The notes under the pieces: generated by a model | What the model was told of the DNA's origin: nothing | Seen by the model: the letters and a program-made list of their open reading frames with translations, nothing else | Database searches by the model: none | Program-made: the position numbers and the translations under genes | Shown here: piece by piece, positions 19,201-27,094 of the stretch | Numbering within the stretch: position 1 is the stretch's first letter | How the letters are laid out: the number at the start of each line of letters is the position of its first letter | NCBI RefSeq assembly: GCF_029543245.1 | Contig: NZ_JARQWV010000022.1 | Coordinates: 37,891-101,890, forward strand | Direction of reading: 5' to 3' | Source: Caulobacter endophyticus | GTDB lineage: Bacteria; Pseudomonadota; Alphaproteobacteria; Caulobacterales; Caulobacteraceae | Length of the DNA stretch: 64,000 nucleotides

Positions 19201-20774
19201 TTGGAGTCGATCTCTCCCTGCGTGACCGTGTGCTTGGCCGTGTAGCTCCAGACCTCGCCCACTTCGAGCAGGGCGTCGTTGTCGCCCACCGTGTCGGCGC
19301 CCCGGACGATGGATCCGGCGTCGGCATAGGGGTCGGTGACGGTGACGCCGTCCAGCATCACGTTGCCGGTGTTGGCGACGCTGATCGTGTAGCTGATCTG
19401 TTCGCCGGCCGCGTCGGCCGTACCGCCGGGGACGGAGGCGTCCTTGGTGATGTTGAGCGCCGGGTTACGGGTCAGGGTCACGGTCTCGGGATCGCTGTCC
19501 GAAACCGAAATGCCGCTGGCCGAGGAGCCCGTGGCGGTGCCGGTGTTGGTGTAGCCGCCGGCTTCGATCTCGGCCTGGGTGAACACGTGCAGCAGGCTGC
19601 CGGTCGCCGAGGCGCCGACCGCGAGGTCGTCGGCCTGGCCGTCGCCGTCCTGGTCGGTGAGGCCCGCCAGGGTGATCGGGATGTCGTCGGCGGTGTTTCC
19701 GGGCGTGCCGTTGTCATCCATCAGGGTGACGTTCAGCAGCTTGATCGTGCCGGTGTTGGTGACCGTGAAGTTGAACACCTGGGTGTCGCCGGCGTCGTCG
19801 CCGTTGCCGTCACCGTCGGTGCGCGTACCGGCCGTCTTGACCACGTCCACCTGCGGGGGGATCGGCTGGTTGCCGATCTGCACGTTGTAGGTGGTGGCCT
19901 CGGCCAGGGTTACGGTCTCGAAGACGCCCGTGGTCTGGGTCCAGCCTTCCTGCAGCACCTCGTCGACCTGCACCGTGCCTAGCGACAGCGGCAGGCCGCC
20001 GATCTGGAACGTGCCGTCGGCCTTGGTCACCGTCGAGCGTTCGCCGGCGTCGAGCACGCCGTTCTTGTTCTCGTCGACGAAGATAGTCCAGCCGCCGAGG
20101 CCGGCTTCGCCCGCGTCCTGCACCCCGTCGCCGTCGGCGTCGAGGAACTTGACGCCGCTGATGATGGCGGCCTTCTCGGTGTTGAATTCCTCGAAGCCGT
20201 CGTCGGCGTTGTAGGTCGTGCCTGCCCGTCCGAACTCGGCGTACATCGTGATGTAGGCCGTGCTCAGGTCGGCGCCGCCGAACAGCGAGACCGGCACGTA
20301 GAAGATGTAGTCGTCATTGCCGCTGCCCGACGAGTGGGCGTCCATCAGCAGCGTCTTGTCGCCGCCGGCGTCGAGATCAAAGATCTTGGTGAAGTCTGCG
20401 TCCAGCTCTTGCGTGCCGGCGACATAGTCCGCGCCCGTGGCCGGGGCCGACGAGTAGTAGATCTTCATCGCGTTCAGCGCGGTGTACGGGTTCTCGTTGG
20501 TCTCGTTGAGGTCGAGCCGGAACTCCAGGTACTGCACGCCGTCGATGATCCTGATGGGGATCTGGTTGAAGGTCAGGCTGCTGGTCTTGCTCTGGTCGGT
20601 GTTGAGCACGCCGTTGGCGTCGGTGTTGAAGCCGTTCTCGTTGCCGTCGTTGTCGCGGATGGCCAGGAACGGATCGTAGGTGCCGGTGCCTGAACCGATC
20701 GCGTCGCCGCGCGTGATGATCACGCCGTTCACGGTCGTCGAACTGCCTGGTGTGGTGATGTCTATGTCGGCCAT
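16296..20774 (-). CDS. 1492-residue DUF11-type repeat protein, probable type I secretion substrate
   Basis: Layout: N-terminal domain (1-203); SdrD B-like domain (204-290) with calcium-loop sequences DADGDGVQDAGE and DENKNGVLDAGE; a divergent DUF11-like repeat; six 120-residue repeats (437-1156) each with GEQISYxIxVANTGN and VTVTDPYADAG; one further divergent repeat; and a C-terminal domain with DDNGNGVKDVGED and DANHDGIADFNG loops, ending in HEDVLA. No Sec signal and no RTX nonapeptides. The very acidic composition and six homogeneous Ig-like modules fit a calcium-stiffened surface or extracellular adhesin. Translationally coupled to the exporter ABC gene. Adhesin or matrix role is inference. 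Confidence 0.85.
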   Translation of the reverse strand: MADIDITTPGSSTTVNGVIITRGDAIGSGTGTYDPFLAIRDNDGNENGFNTDANGVLNTDQSKTSSLTFNQIPIRIIDGVQYLEFRLDLNETNENPYTALNAMKIYYSSAPATGADYVAGTQELDADFTKIFDLDAGGDKTLLMDAHSSGSGNDDYIFYVPVSLFGGADLSTAYITMYAEFGRAGTTYNADDGFEEFNTEKAAIISGVKFLDADGDGVQDAGEAGLGGWTIFVDENKNGVLDAGERSTVTKADGTFQIGGLPLSLGTVQVDEVLQEGWTQTTGVFETVTLAEATTYNVQIGNQPIPPQVDVVKTAGTRTDGDGNGDDAGDTQVFNFTVTNTGTIKLLNVTLMDDNGTPGNTADDIPITLAGLTDQDGDGQADDLAVGASATGSLLHVFTQAEIEAGGYTNTGTATGSSASGISVSDSDPETVTLTRNPALNITKDASVPGGTADAAGEQISYTISVANTGNVMLDGVTVTDPYADAGSIVRGADTVGDNDALLEVGEVWSYTAKHTVTQGEIDSNGGGDGMLENTATADSNQTGPDTDDANVPVDRRPSLNITKDATVPGGTADAAGEQISYVITVANTGNTTLDGVTVTDPYADAGSIVRGADVVGDNDGLLEVGETWGYTAKHTVTQGEIDSNGGGDGALENTATADSNQTGPDTDDASVPVDRRPSLNITKDATVPGGTADVAGEQISYVITVANTGNTTLDGVTVTDPYADAGSIIRGADVVGDNDGLLEVGETWGYTAKHTVTQAELDSNGGGDGQLENTATADSNQTGPDTDDASVPVAPRPSLNITKDATVPGGTADTAGEQISYVITVANTGNTTLDGVTVTDPYADAGSIMRGADVVGDNDALLEVGETWGYTAKHTVTQAEIDSNGGGDGQLENTATADSNQTGPDTDDASVPVDRRPSLNIVKDATVPGGTADVAGEQISYTISVTNTGNTTLDGVTVTDPYADAGTLVRGADTVGDNDALLEVGEVWSYTAKHTVTQAEIDSNGGGDGQLENTATADSNQTGPDTDDASVPVDRRPSLNITKDATVPGGTADAAGEQISYVITVANTGNTTLDGVTVTDPYADAGSIMRGADVVGDNDGLLEVGETWGYTAKHTVTQAELDSNGGGDGKLENVATADSNQTGPDTDDANVPVQQRASIDIEKYVSIDGGATWSDADDPMGPIATSGANVMFKFVVANTGNVTLTNATVTDSVFDLNGAAAGTARALGTLAVGASTEFQITAPWTAGQHVNDATASGSYSGGTATDNDLAYYFGLIDSVGVRTPGFWLSPNGLTFWDGTVGNETKSGPDFPDGELLAYNNGIVDGPDPGNSNKEERYILLGDDNGNGVKDVGEDTLQMSLALALKVIDASMKPSQDARYVLGRDVIAAWLNFEAGNPSGDPLDPNSPAAKMNQAIDWLQQYADANHDGIADFNGPAVKQNSAAWQGSGAALHTALDDYNNNGTINGFTFAGDGDDQLFVSMLTRYHEDVLA
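17307..17666 (-). repeat. 360-bp tandem repeat, unit 6 of 6
   Basis: Last unit; ends LENVATADSN and NVPVQQ before the diverged RASIDIEKYVSIDGGATWSD repeat begins. Confidence 0.9.
17667..18026 (-). repeat. 360-bp tandem repeat, unit 5 of 6
   Basis: Encodes the NIVKDATVPGG and GTLVRGADTVGDNDALLEVGE variant. It shares the EVWSYTAKHTV stretch with unit 1, which suggests exchange between units. Confidence 0.9.
18027..18386 (-). repeat. 360-bp tandem repeat, unit 4 of 6
   Basis: Encodes the GGTADTAGEQ and SIMRGADVVGDNDALLEVGE variant. Confidence 0.9.
18387..18746 (-). repeat. 360-bp tandem repeat, unit 3 of 6
   Basis: Encodes the GGTADVAGEQ variant and ends SVPVAPR instead of SVPVDR, one of the few changes between units. 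Confidence 0.9.
18747..19106 (-). repeat. 360-bp tandem repeat, unit 2 of 6
   Basis: Encodes RPSLNITKDATVPGGTADAA through NVPVDR-type ends. Nearly identical to units 3, 4 and 6 at the protein level. Confidence 0.9.
19107..19466 (-). repeat. 360-bp tandem repeat, unit 1 of 6
   Basis: First unit in the reading direction of the 1492-residue protein. It encodes the NPALNITKDASVPGG version and is the most diverged of the six (EVWSYTAKHTV and MLDGVTV variants). Confidence 0.9.
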
Positions 20775-21185
20775 GACTTGCTCCCGAGCGCTCCGCGCGC
20801 GTGCCCGCTGGGCTCGTCCGCGCGATCCAAACGAAGGCCTCGATCACAACGTCGACAGGGGAGACGGATGCCGGGTCCGAGGTCGGCGCCGGAGGCGCGC
20901 GCGAACCGCAAAGCTCGTGGTCGTTTCCGGGAGGCGGCTTTCCGCTCTCCCCTCGCCGACTAGAGACCTTCTGGAACGTGCAACGCCTACGCGAAGCGAA
21001 ACAGCGGCTAGCGATCGGCCTAGTTCAGCTCCGCGTCAATAACTCGACCTTAGCAATGACAACTCGTCATGCAGAATGCATTATGGTGAATGCTTCAGTA
21101 TCTGCCTCAATTCCACATCACGAAGTTAGTCATTCGTATGTACTAGACTTTCGCGAAGGTTGGGCGAGCGGTGAACTCGCCTTTC
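20775..21185. other. 411-bp gene-free region upstream of the repeat-protein operon
   Basis: No convincing gene. The stretch 21035-21155 is strongly AT-rich compared with its surroundings and contains a direct repeat GAATGC-N8-GAATGC near 21078. It is the likely promoter and control region for the 20774-7891 transcript. A short hairpin (GGCGAG/CTCGCC, 21163-21181) lies just past the end of the upstream TonB gene, without a clear T tract. Confidence 0.4.
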
Positions 21186-23381
21186 CTAGAAACGTCCGCG
21201 CAAGGTCAGGCGAGCGACCCTGCCCATGACGTCCTGGTCGTCGCGGCCATAGCCCGGGGCGGCCCTTCCGTCGCCCAGCCTGGCGCGAGGCCGGGCGTCG
21301 AGCAGGTTCTCGATTTCGAAGCCCAGCCTTAGGCCGGACAGGCGTGGCGCGCCCGTGCCCGCCTCACTCGGCTTCGTCGCCGCGCGGGGCGGCGTCGGGA
21401 TCATGTAGCCCAGTTTGAGGTCGAGCCGGGTGAAGTCGGAGACGATCAGGTCCCCGGGACCGTCCAGGCCGGCGTCGCGGCGGGTGCGATAGCCTTCCCT
21501 CCACCGCGCGCTGGCGTTCAGCGTCCATTTGTCGCGGCGCGCGTCGACCGTGGCCGACAGTTCGTTCAGCGGGGATCCGCCGCCGTCGCCCGCCAGATGG
21601 TCCATCACCGGATAACCCGTGCGGATGGTGGTCGTGCTTTTCAGCTGCAGGGTGTGGTTCAGCGAGACCCGCAAGGTGGGCGCGCCTGGCGGCGCAGGCG
21701 TCGCCGCGCCGCCGAACGGCACGTTGAAGCTGATGTTCGACCCCAGGGAGTCCGACCGGGACGACAGCAGGTTGATCGATCTCTGGTCGATGCCGATCAG
21801 CCGGCCGTCGGCGTCGCGCTGGAAGCGCTCGGGAAAGGCGGCTTCGACGGCCGGGGTCAGGGTCGGCAGGCTGCTGATCCCGTCGCGGGTGTCGGACGTG
21901 CGGTAGCTGATGTTGGCCGTCAGGCGCCAGGGCGTGACCGGACCGGCCGAGACCCCTAGCGAGAAGCGCTCGTTGGTCTGGCCCTTCAGGTCGGGGTTGC
22001 CGCCGTAGAGCGGCAGGATCTCGACCGATTGCCCGGTGGCGAAGTCGAACACCACGGTCGGCGTTCCGTAGAACGGGGCGTCGAACAGCTGCTGGTTGGA
22101 CGGCGCGTCGTAGGATCGCGCCCAAGAGCCGTTGAACCTAAGAATCTTGCTGGGGGACCAAGACAGGGCCCCGTTCAGCCCGCCGCCTCCGCCCGATCCG
22201 GTCTGCCGGCGCAGGCTGCCGCTGAGGTTCAGGGACGCGGTTCCCAGATTGATCGGTGGCGGCGCCTCGCCCGCCTGTGGCGCGCGCAGCAGCGGTATGG
22301 AAAGCCCGCCGCGAACATCGGCCGCGTCGGCCGACCGCTCGGTCCTGGTTCCGTCGACGGTGCTGGTCGAACTGCTGTGGGAGACGCGTCCGCCGAGGTC
22401 CATCGTCAGCGGGCCGGCCGGCAGCACGAACAGCGGCCGGTCGGCCGACAGGTTCAGCCCGATCGAGCGGTTCTGGGTCTTGCGATCGGTCAGCCCCTCC
22501 TGCGAGCCGCTGGACACCATGCCGTCGAGGTTGCCGCGCACGGACCAGCCCTTGATCTGGCCGTTCGCCCCCGCGCTGGCGTTCAGCGCCCGTTGCCGGC
22601 CGCGAATGGCGGCCAGCGCCTCTCCCCGGCGCGAGGCCGAGCGGTCGCGCTGGGCCCGCGCCTGGGCGCTGAACGCGCCTTGCCAGTCGCCCAGCTCGCG
22701 ATTGACCGACATGTTGGCGGTCACCGCCGTGTTCTCGGGCCGCAGGGTGACGCCTTGGGAGCCTGGGTTGTCGCGCAGGTAGTCGGGGCGCTCGTCGGCG
22801 CGCAGCGAGGTGTCGCGGGTGATGCGCCCGCCGATCTGGCTGGTGTTCTGGTTGGCGATCGCCGAACTGCGGATGTCGGCCATAAGCGAGGATCGCCCGC
22901 CGGCCGTGGGGCCGCTCAACGCCAGCTGGCCTTCCCGGCTCTGGAAGTTGCGTTTCAGCACGATATTGACCACCCGGCGGCCGGGATCGGCGCCGTAGAG
23001 GCCGGCGGCCTGCTCGGGCAGCAGCTCGACGCGTGTCATGGCGTCGGGTGGGAAGGTCATGTAGTCGCCGGCGTTCTGCACCCGGCGGCCGTTGATGATC
23101 ACCACGGGCGGGTCGACCAGGCCGTAGGCCGAGCTGATCCGGTCGAGGGCTTCGCGGATGTCGTAGGCGCCGAGGGCTTCGATCTCGTCGGGGGAAAGCT
23201 CGGTCTCCGGCGGGGTCTTGGCCGCGCCGCGGCGGGCCATGACCTCGACGCCCGACAGCCGCACGGCCGCCTCGTCGCCCTCCTCCGTATCGGTCGCCGC
23301 CGCGGTCGCCGCCTGGGGCGCGGCCGGAACCTCGGTCCCGGGAAAAGCGGACAGGAGAAGCAGCCAGTACATCGAGGCCAT
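21186..23381 (-). CDS. TonB-dependent receptor (plug plus barrel)
   Basis: 731 residues. A short signal peptide (MASMYWLLLLSAFPGTEVPA) precedes an acidic linker and a plug domain (VEVMARRGAAKTPPETELSP, then PPVVIINGRRVQNAGDY and VELLPEQAAGLYGADPGRRV). The plug lacks the usual RGPQGTLYGRNA run seen in the other three receptors of this window. The barrel is rich in Ser/Gly-Arg turns and ends VARLTLRGRF with the C-terminal Phe. Outer membrane; ligand unknown. It belongs to the branch with an INGRR-type plug. Single gene; the next gene upstream, on the same strand, starts 107 bp away or more. Confidence 0.85.
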   Translation of the reverse strand: MASMYWLLLLSAFPGTEVPAAPQAATAAATDTEEGDEAAVRLSGVEVMARRGAAKTPPETELSPDEIEALGAYDIREALDRISSAYGLVDPPVVIINGRRVQNAGDYMTFPPDAMTRVELLPEQAAGLYGADPGRRVVNIVLKRNFQSREGQLALSGPTAGGRSSLMADIRSSAIANQNTSQIGGRITRDTSLRADERPDYLRDNPGSQGVTLRPENTAVTANMSVNRELGDWQGAFSAQARAQRDRSASRRGEALAAIRGRQRALNASAGANGQIKGWSVRGNLDGMVSSGSQEGLTDRKTQNRSIGLNLSADRPLFVLPAGPLTMDLGGRVSHSSSTSTVDGTRTERSADAADVRGGLSIPLLRAPQAGEAPPPINLGTASLNLSGSLRRQTGSGGGGGLNGALSWSPSKILRFNGSWARSYDAPSNQQLFDAPFYGTPTVVFDFATGQSVEILPLYGGNPDLKGQTNERFSLGVSAGPVTPWRLTANISYRTSDTRDGISSLPTLTPAVEAAFPERFQRDADGRLIGIDQRSINLLSSRSDSLGSNISFNVPFGGAATPAPPGAPTLRVSLNHTLQLKSTTTIRTGYPVMDHLAGDGGGSPLNELSATVDARRDKWTLNASARWREGYRTRRDAGLDGPGDLIVSDFTRLDLKLGYMIPTPPRAATKPSEAGTGAPRLSGLRLGFEIENLLDARPRARLGDGRAAPGYGRDDQDVMGRVARLTLRGRF

Positions 23382-23457
23382 CCAGCCGTATCACAGCCGC
23401 CAGTTGCAAGCCTTCTATGTACTTTTTTGTAAATAAAAGCGCGGCCGTAATGTGGCG

Positions 23458-23991
23458 TCAGGTGATCCGGCGCTTCTCCAGCTTCCGGGCCAGGGTGCGC
23501 CGGTGCATGCCCAGGCGCCGGGCGGTCTCGGAAATGTTGAAGTCGGTCTCGACCAGGGTCTGGTGGATCCGCTCCCATTCCAGGTTCTTGATCGAGGTCG
23601 CGCGCTCGCCGATGGCCGCGCCGGCGTCGCCCTCGCGCTTGTCGAAGGCGGCCTCGATGTCGTCGGTGTTCGAGGGCTTGGCCAGGTAGTGGCAGGCGCC
23701 CAGCTTGATGGCCTCGACCGCGGTGGCGATGCTGGCGAAGCCGGTCAGCACGACGATCAGCATCTCGGGATCACGCCCGATCAGCGCCTGCACGCAAGCC
23801 AGGCCCGACTCCCCGGCCAGCTTCAGGTCGACCACGGCGTAGCGCGGGGTGAAGGTCATGAGCGCCACCAGCGCCTCGTCCAGGCCGTGCACGTGCACCA
23901 CCTGGTAGCCCCGGCGCTCGAAAGACTTCTTGAGGGTGGCGGCGAACTTCTCGTCGTCCTCTACGATGATCAGCTTGCGTTCAGCGGGCAT
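23458..23991 (-). CDS. regA: RegA/ActR/PrrA-type response regulator
   Basis: 177 residues. Receiver domain (about 1-120) with acidic pocket IVEDDEKF, phospho-acceptor D55 (YAVVDLKLAGESG), T83 (VVLTGF) and K105 (LAKPS). A short linker leads to a C-terminal Fis-type helix-turn-helix (NISETARRLGMHRRTLARKL), nearly invariant in RegA proteins. It controls respiratory, photosynthetic or carbon and nitrogen genes according to redox state in alphaproteobacteria. Overlaps the regB gene by 11 bp and ends the cyo operon, so cyo is a likely target (inference). Confidence 0.94.
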   Translation of the reverse strand: MPAERKLIIVEDDEKFAATLKKSFERRGYQVVHVHGLDEALVALMTFTPRYAVVDLKLAGESGLACVQALIGRDPEMLIVVLTGFASIATAVEAIKLGACHYLAKPSNTDDIEAAFDKREGDAGAAIGERATSIKNLEWERIHQTLVETDFNISETARRLGMHRRTLARKLEKRRIT

Positions 23992-25336
23992 GACGCCTCC
24001 CGATCTGCAGCGAGGCCAGGGGCAGGCTCAGGACCACGCGCGCGCCGCCCTCGGGACGGTTGGCCGCGGCGACCTCCCCGCCCAGCTTGCGCAGCACGTT
24101 GACCACCAGGAAGAGGCCCAGGCCGCCCCCTGCCCTGCCCTTGGTGGAGTTGTAGGGCGTGCCGAGGTTCTCCAGGGTTTCGGCGGTGAATCCCGGCCCC
24201 TGGTCCTCGACCGCGACGACGATCCAGCCGTCGGCGACGTGCGCGCTCATCCGCACCGCGTGGGGCGAGGCGTCGCGCGCATTGTCGAGCACGTTGTGGA
24301 TCACCTGCTTGAGCGTCGATTCCGCGACGATGGGCACCACGCCCGACAGGTCCGGCGCATAGGTCAGCACCTCGCCGTCGCGGGTGGCCCGCCACTCGTC
24401 GACCACCTCGTCGAGGAAGGCGCGCAGGGTGCTGGCGCGCACCTCGCCGCTGCGGGCCTCGCCGGCCGACAGCAGGACGCCGGTGACGATGTCCTTGCAG
24501 CGCTTGACCTCGCCGCGCATGTCCTCGAGCTCCTGGGCCAGATCCGGGTGCTTGGCGAACACCTTCATCCGCCGCCAGTCGCCCAGGATGACGTCCAGCG
24601 TCGCCAGCGGCGTGCCCAGTTCGTGCGCGGCGCCGGAGGCCAGCAGTCCCATGCGGACGATGTGGGTCTCCTCCGCCGCCCGCTGGCGCAGTTCGGCCAG
24701 ATGGGCGTCGTGCCGGCGCAGGTTGCTGTTGATGCGCGAGACGAAGGTCACCAGCAACACGGCGTCCAGCACCACGCCCATCATCATGCCCATGATGAAC
24801 AGGCCGAAGAAGGCCTGATCGCTTAAGCCCGTGGCGATCACCGGGCGGTTGGCGGCCACCAGCAGCAAGAAGCAGAAGCTGGTCAGGAACACGATCGCCC
24901 AGGTCGCCCAGACCTCGAGCAGCACCACCCCCAGGATCACGTGCAGCAGGTAGAGCGTCGTGAACGGATTGGTCGCCCCGCCGCTGAAATAGAGCTGGGC
25001 CGTCAGGGCCAGGGAGTCGAGCGCCAGGGCCAGGAAGAGGTCGTAGGGGCCGATCGGCTTGGCGCTCTTCAGGCGCAGCAGGCTGAAGAGGTTCAGCACC
25101 ACCAGCGCCGCCAGCACCAGCATCATCGCCGCCAGCGGCAGGTGGAAGCCCAGGCTGAAATGCACCGCCAGGATGGTGACCACCTGGCCGACCACGGCGA
25201 TCCAGCGCAGGTGGATCAGCTGCAGCATGTTCTGGCGGGCGATGGCGTCGGCGGGGCCCGCCGCGTTGTCCGCGGCCCGCGCTCCCGAAAGCCAGCCCGA
25301 CATGCCGGCGATCAGGATGCGGGCGGTCGGCGTCAT
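23981..25336 (-). CDS. regB: RegB/ActS/PrrB-type redox sensor histidine kinase
   Basis: 451 residues. Six transmembrane helices (about 40-200) with the quinone-binding motif GGATNPF at 119-125. H-box GAAHELGTPLATLD with phospho-accepting H238, then EVKRCKDIV with C280 where the redox-active cysteine of RegB lies. Catalytic domain follows with NVLDNARDA, DQGPGF and GLGLFLVVNVL. It senses the ubiquinone pool and passes phosphate to RegA. Its start overlaps the SURF1 stop by 4 bp, so it is made from the quinol oxidase operon. Confidence 0.95.
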   Translation of the reverse strand: MTPTARILIAGMSGWLSGARAADNAAGPADAIARQNMLQLIHLRWIAVVGQVVTILAVHFSLGFHLPLAAMMLVLAALVVLNLFSLLRLKSAKPIGPYDLFLALALDSLALTAQLYFSGGATNPFTTLYLLHVILGVVLLEVWATWAIVFLTSFCFLLLVAANRPVIATGLSDQAFFGLFIMGMMMGVVLDAVLLVTFVSRINSNLRRHDAHLAELRQRAAEETHIVRMGLLASGAAHELGTPLATLDVILGDWRRMKVFAKHPDLAQELEDMRGEVKRCKDIVTGVLLSAGEARSGEVRASTLRAFLDEVVDEWRATRDGEVLTYAPDLSGVVPIVAESTLKQVIHNVLDNARDASPHAVRMSAHVADGWIVVAVEDQGPGFTAETLENLGTPYNSTKGRAGGGLGLFLVVNVLRKLGGEVAAANRPEGGARVVLSLPLASLQIGRRHAR

Positions 25337-26076
25337 GGGGTCTCTTTAACCCGGTTCCGGCGCGCGTCGAGCAGAACATAGACGGCCGCCCCGCCGGTCA
25401 GCAGCGCCAGGCCGAACCAGGTCAGCGCATAGACGAGGTGGCTGTTGGGGAACTTGACGACCGTCAGCCCGCCGATCGGCCAGCCGCCGGGATTGGGCGT
25501 GGCGTCGGCGTCGACGAAGTACGGGGCAAGGTTCGAAAGCCCACTCGCCTGCCCGATCGCCGCGACGTCGCGGGAGTACCAGCGGTTCTCGGCCGGGGCG
25601 TTGGTGCGCAGGAAGCCGCCGTGCGGCTCGGTCAGGCGCAGCAGGCCGACGACGGTGACCGGCCCCTCGACCTGGGCGGCCAGGCGCGCGCCGGGCGCGC
25701 GGCGCTCGGCCGAGACGAAGCCGCGATTGACCAGGACGTCGAAGCCCTGGTCGGTATGGAGGGGGGTCATGACCCAGAAGCCGGGGCCTTCGGTCGTCAC
25801 GGCCTGGACCAGGGTCTCGCGGTCGTTGGCGAAGCGCCCGGTCAGGCGCAGGCAGCGATAGCCGTCGCTGGCCTGGGAGAGGCTCGCCCAGCGGTCGGGG
25901 CCGGGCGGCGAGGAAGGCTCTGAGTGAATGCGCTGCTCGACCTGAGAGATCAGGTCGAGCTTCCAGGCCCTGCGCTGGACCTGCCAGCCGCCGAGCGCCA
26001 GGAAGAACGCCGTGAAGGCCAGGCAGAGCCCGACCAGGGCGATCGTCCGGGCGGCTCGGCCGCCGGACTTCGTCAC
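25333..26076 (-). CDS. SURF1 family protein
   Basis: 247 residues from a GTG start. Two membrane helices, one N-terminal (IALVGLCLAFTAFFLALGGW) and one C-terminal (LVYALTWFGLALLTGGAAVY), flank a periplasmic domain. The family motif GGWQVQRRAWKLDLI and the internal VLVNRGFV are present. SURF1 proteins help insert heme a or assemble heme-copper oxidases; here the partner is the bo3-type oxidase. I place the start at GTG 26076 because it overlaps the cyoD stop (GTGA); an upstream extension in the same frame would run through cyoD. Confidence 0.92.
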   Translation of the reverse strand: MTKSGGRAARTIALVGLCLAFTAFFLALGGWQVQRRAWKLDLISQVEQRIHSEPSSPPGPDRWASLSQASDGYRCLRLTGRFANDRETLVQAVTTEGPGFWVMTPLHTDQGFDVLVNRGFVSAERRAPGARLAAQVEGPVTVVGLLRLTEPHGGFLRTNAPAENRWYSRDVAAIGQASGLSNLAPYFVDADATPNPGGWPIGGLTVVKFPNSHLVYALTWFGLALLTGGAAVYVLLDARRNRVKETP

Positions 26077-26471
26077 GGAACTTCCCGCATGTCGTGCGGC
26101 ATCGGCGCCATCATGTGGCTGTCGAGGTTGTGCATCACCCACAGCGACCCCGAGAGCGTGATCACCACCACGACCAGGGTGAACACCAGGGCCAGCATGG
26201 TCCAGCCGCCTTCCGAACGCGAGTTCATGTGAAGGAAGTAGATCATGTGGACGATGACCTGGATCACGGCCAGGCCCATGACCGCCAGGGCGGTCATCTG
26301 GTTGTTGGGCAGCACGTCGCCCATGACCAGCCAGAACGGGATGGCGGTGAGGATCACCGCCAGCACGAAGCCGATCACGTAGTCCTTCAGCGTGCCGTGG
26401 GCGCCGCCATCTTCATGGCCGTGCCCGTGGTCGTCATGCGCGTGGTGCGCGTCGTGGCTGGCCGCGCTCAT
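26073..26471 (-). CDS. cyoD: Cytochrome bo3 quinol oxidase subunit IV
   Basis: 132 residues. A His/Asp-rich N-terminal tail ([20 protein letters not shown]) precedes three transmembrane helices ([60 protein letters not shown]). Helper subunit of the proton-pumping quinol oxidase. The start at 26471 follows from the 4-bp ATGA overlap with cyoC. The long His tail is more pronounced than in E. coli CyoD and may bind metal. Confidence 0.95.
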   Translation of the reverse strand: MSAASHDAHHAHDDHGHGHEDGGAHGTLKDYVIGFVLAVILTAIPFWLVMGDVLPNNQMTALAVMGLAVIQVIVHMIYFLHMNSRSEGGWTMLALVFTLVVVVITLSGSLWVMHNLDSHMMAPMPHDMREVP

Positions 26472-27091
26472 TTCAGGACTCCGAGCAGATAGACGAACGA
26501 GAAGACGCCGATCCAGATGACGTCGAGGAAGTGCCAGAACATCGACAGGCACATCAGGCGACGCTTCATCTCGCCGCCGAGGCCGCGCTTGGCGACCTGG
26601 ACCATGAGCGTAACGAGCCAGATGCAGCCGAAGGTCACGTGCAGGCCGTGGGTGCCGACGAGCACGAAGAACGACGACAGGAACGCGCTGCGCTGCGGGC
26701 CGGCGCCCTCATGGATGAGGTGGTTGAACTCGTAGAGTTCCAGCGACAGGAACCCCAGGCCCAGCAGGCCGGTGACGGCAAGCCAGGCGAGGGTGGGCTT
26801 CACCTTCTTGGCCTGGGCCGAGATCATGGCGAAGCCGTAGGTGATCGACGAGAACAGCAGCAGCGCGGTGTTGACCGCCACGATGGGCAGATCGAACAGA
26901 TCCGCCCCCGAGGGGCCGGCCGCATAGTTGCGGCCGAGCACGGCGTAACAGGCGAAGAGGACCGCGAAGATCAGACAGTCGCTCATCAGGTAGATCCAGA
27001 ACCCCAGCAGGGTTCCGTTCTCCGGATGGTGGTCCTCGGTGAGGTAGAAGCGGTCCTTGTCCGCTTCGGTCAGGGCTTGGGCGTGGGCCAT
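26468..27091 (-). CDS. cyoC: Cytochrome bo3 quinol oxidase subunit III
   Basis: 207 residues with five transmembrane helices, the quinol-oxidase form of subunit III. Motifs: [38 protein letters not shown] and the C-terminal [20 protein letters not shown]. Stabilises the catalytic subunit. Begins 3 bp after the cyoB stop. Confidence 0.96.
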   Translation of the reverse strand: MAHAQALTEADKDRFYLTEDHHPENGTLLGFWIYLMSDCLIFAVLFACYAVLGRNYAAGPSGADLFDLPIVAVNTALLLFSSITYGFAMISAQAKKVKPTLAWLAVTGLLGLGFLSLELYEFNHLIHEGAGPQRSAFLSSFFVLVGTHGLHVTFGCIWLVTLMVQVAKRGLGGEMKRRLMCLSMFWHFLDVIWIGVFSFVYLLGVLK

Positions 27092-27094
27092 GGG

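Noticed and set aside
17307..19466. CRISPR-like array
   Set aside because: The repeats are 360 bp, contiguous, without spacers and fully coding.
16314..19982. Two long plus-strand open frames opposite the repeat protein gene
   Set aside because: They repeat with the same 360-bp period simply because they mirror the repeat units; no domain or ribosome site supports them.
16296..20774. RTX toxin or protease
   Set aside because: No GGxGxDxUx nonapeptides and no catalytic domain; only Ig-like and calcium-loop modules.
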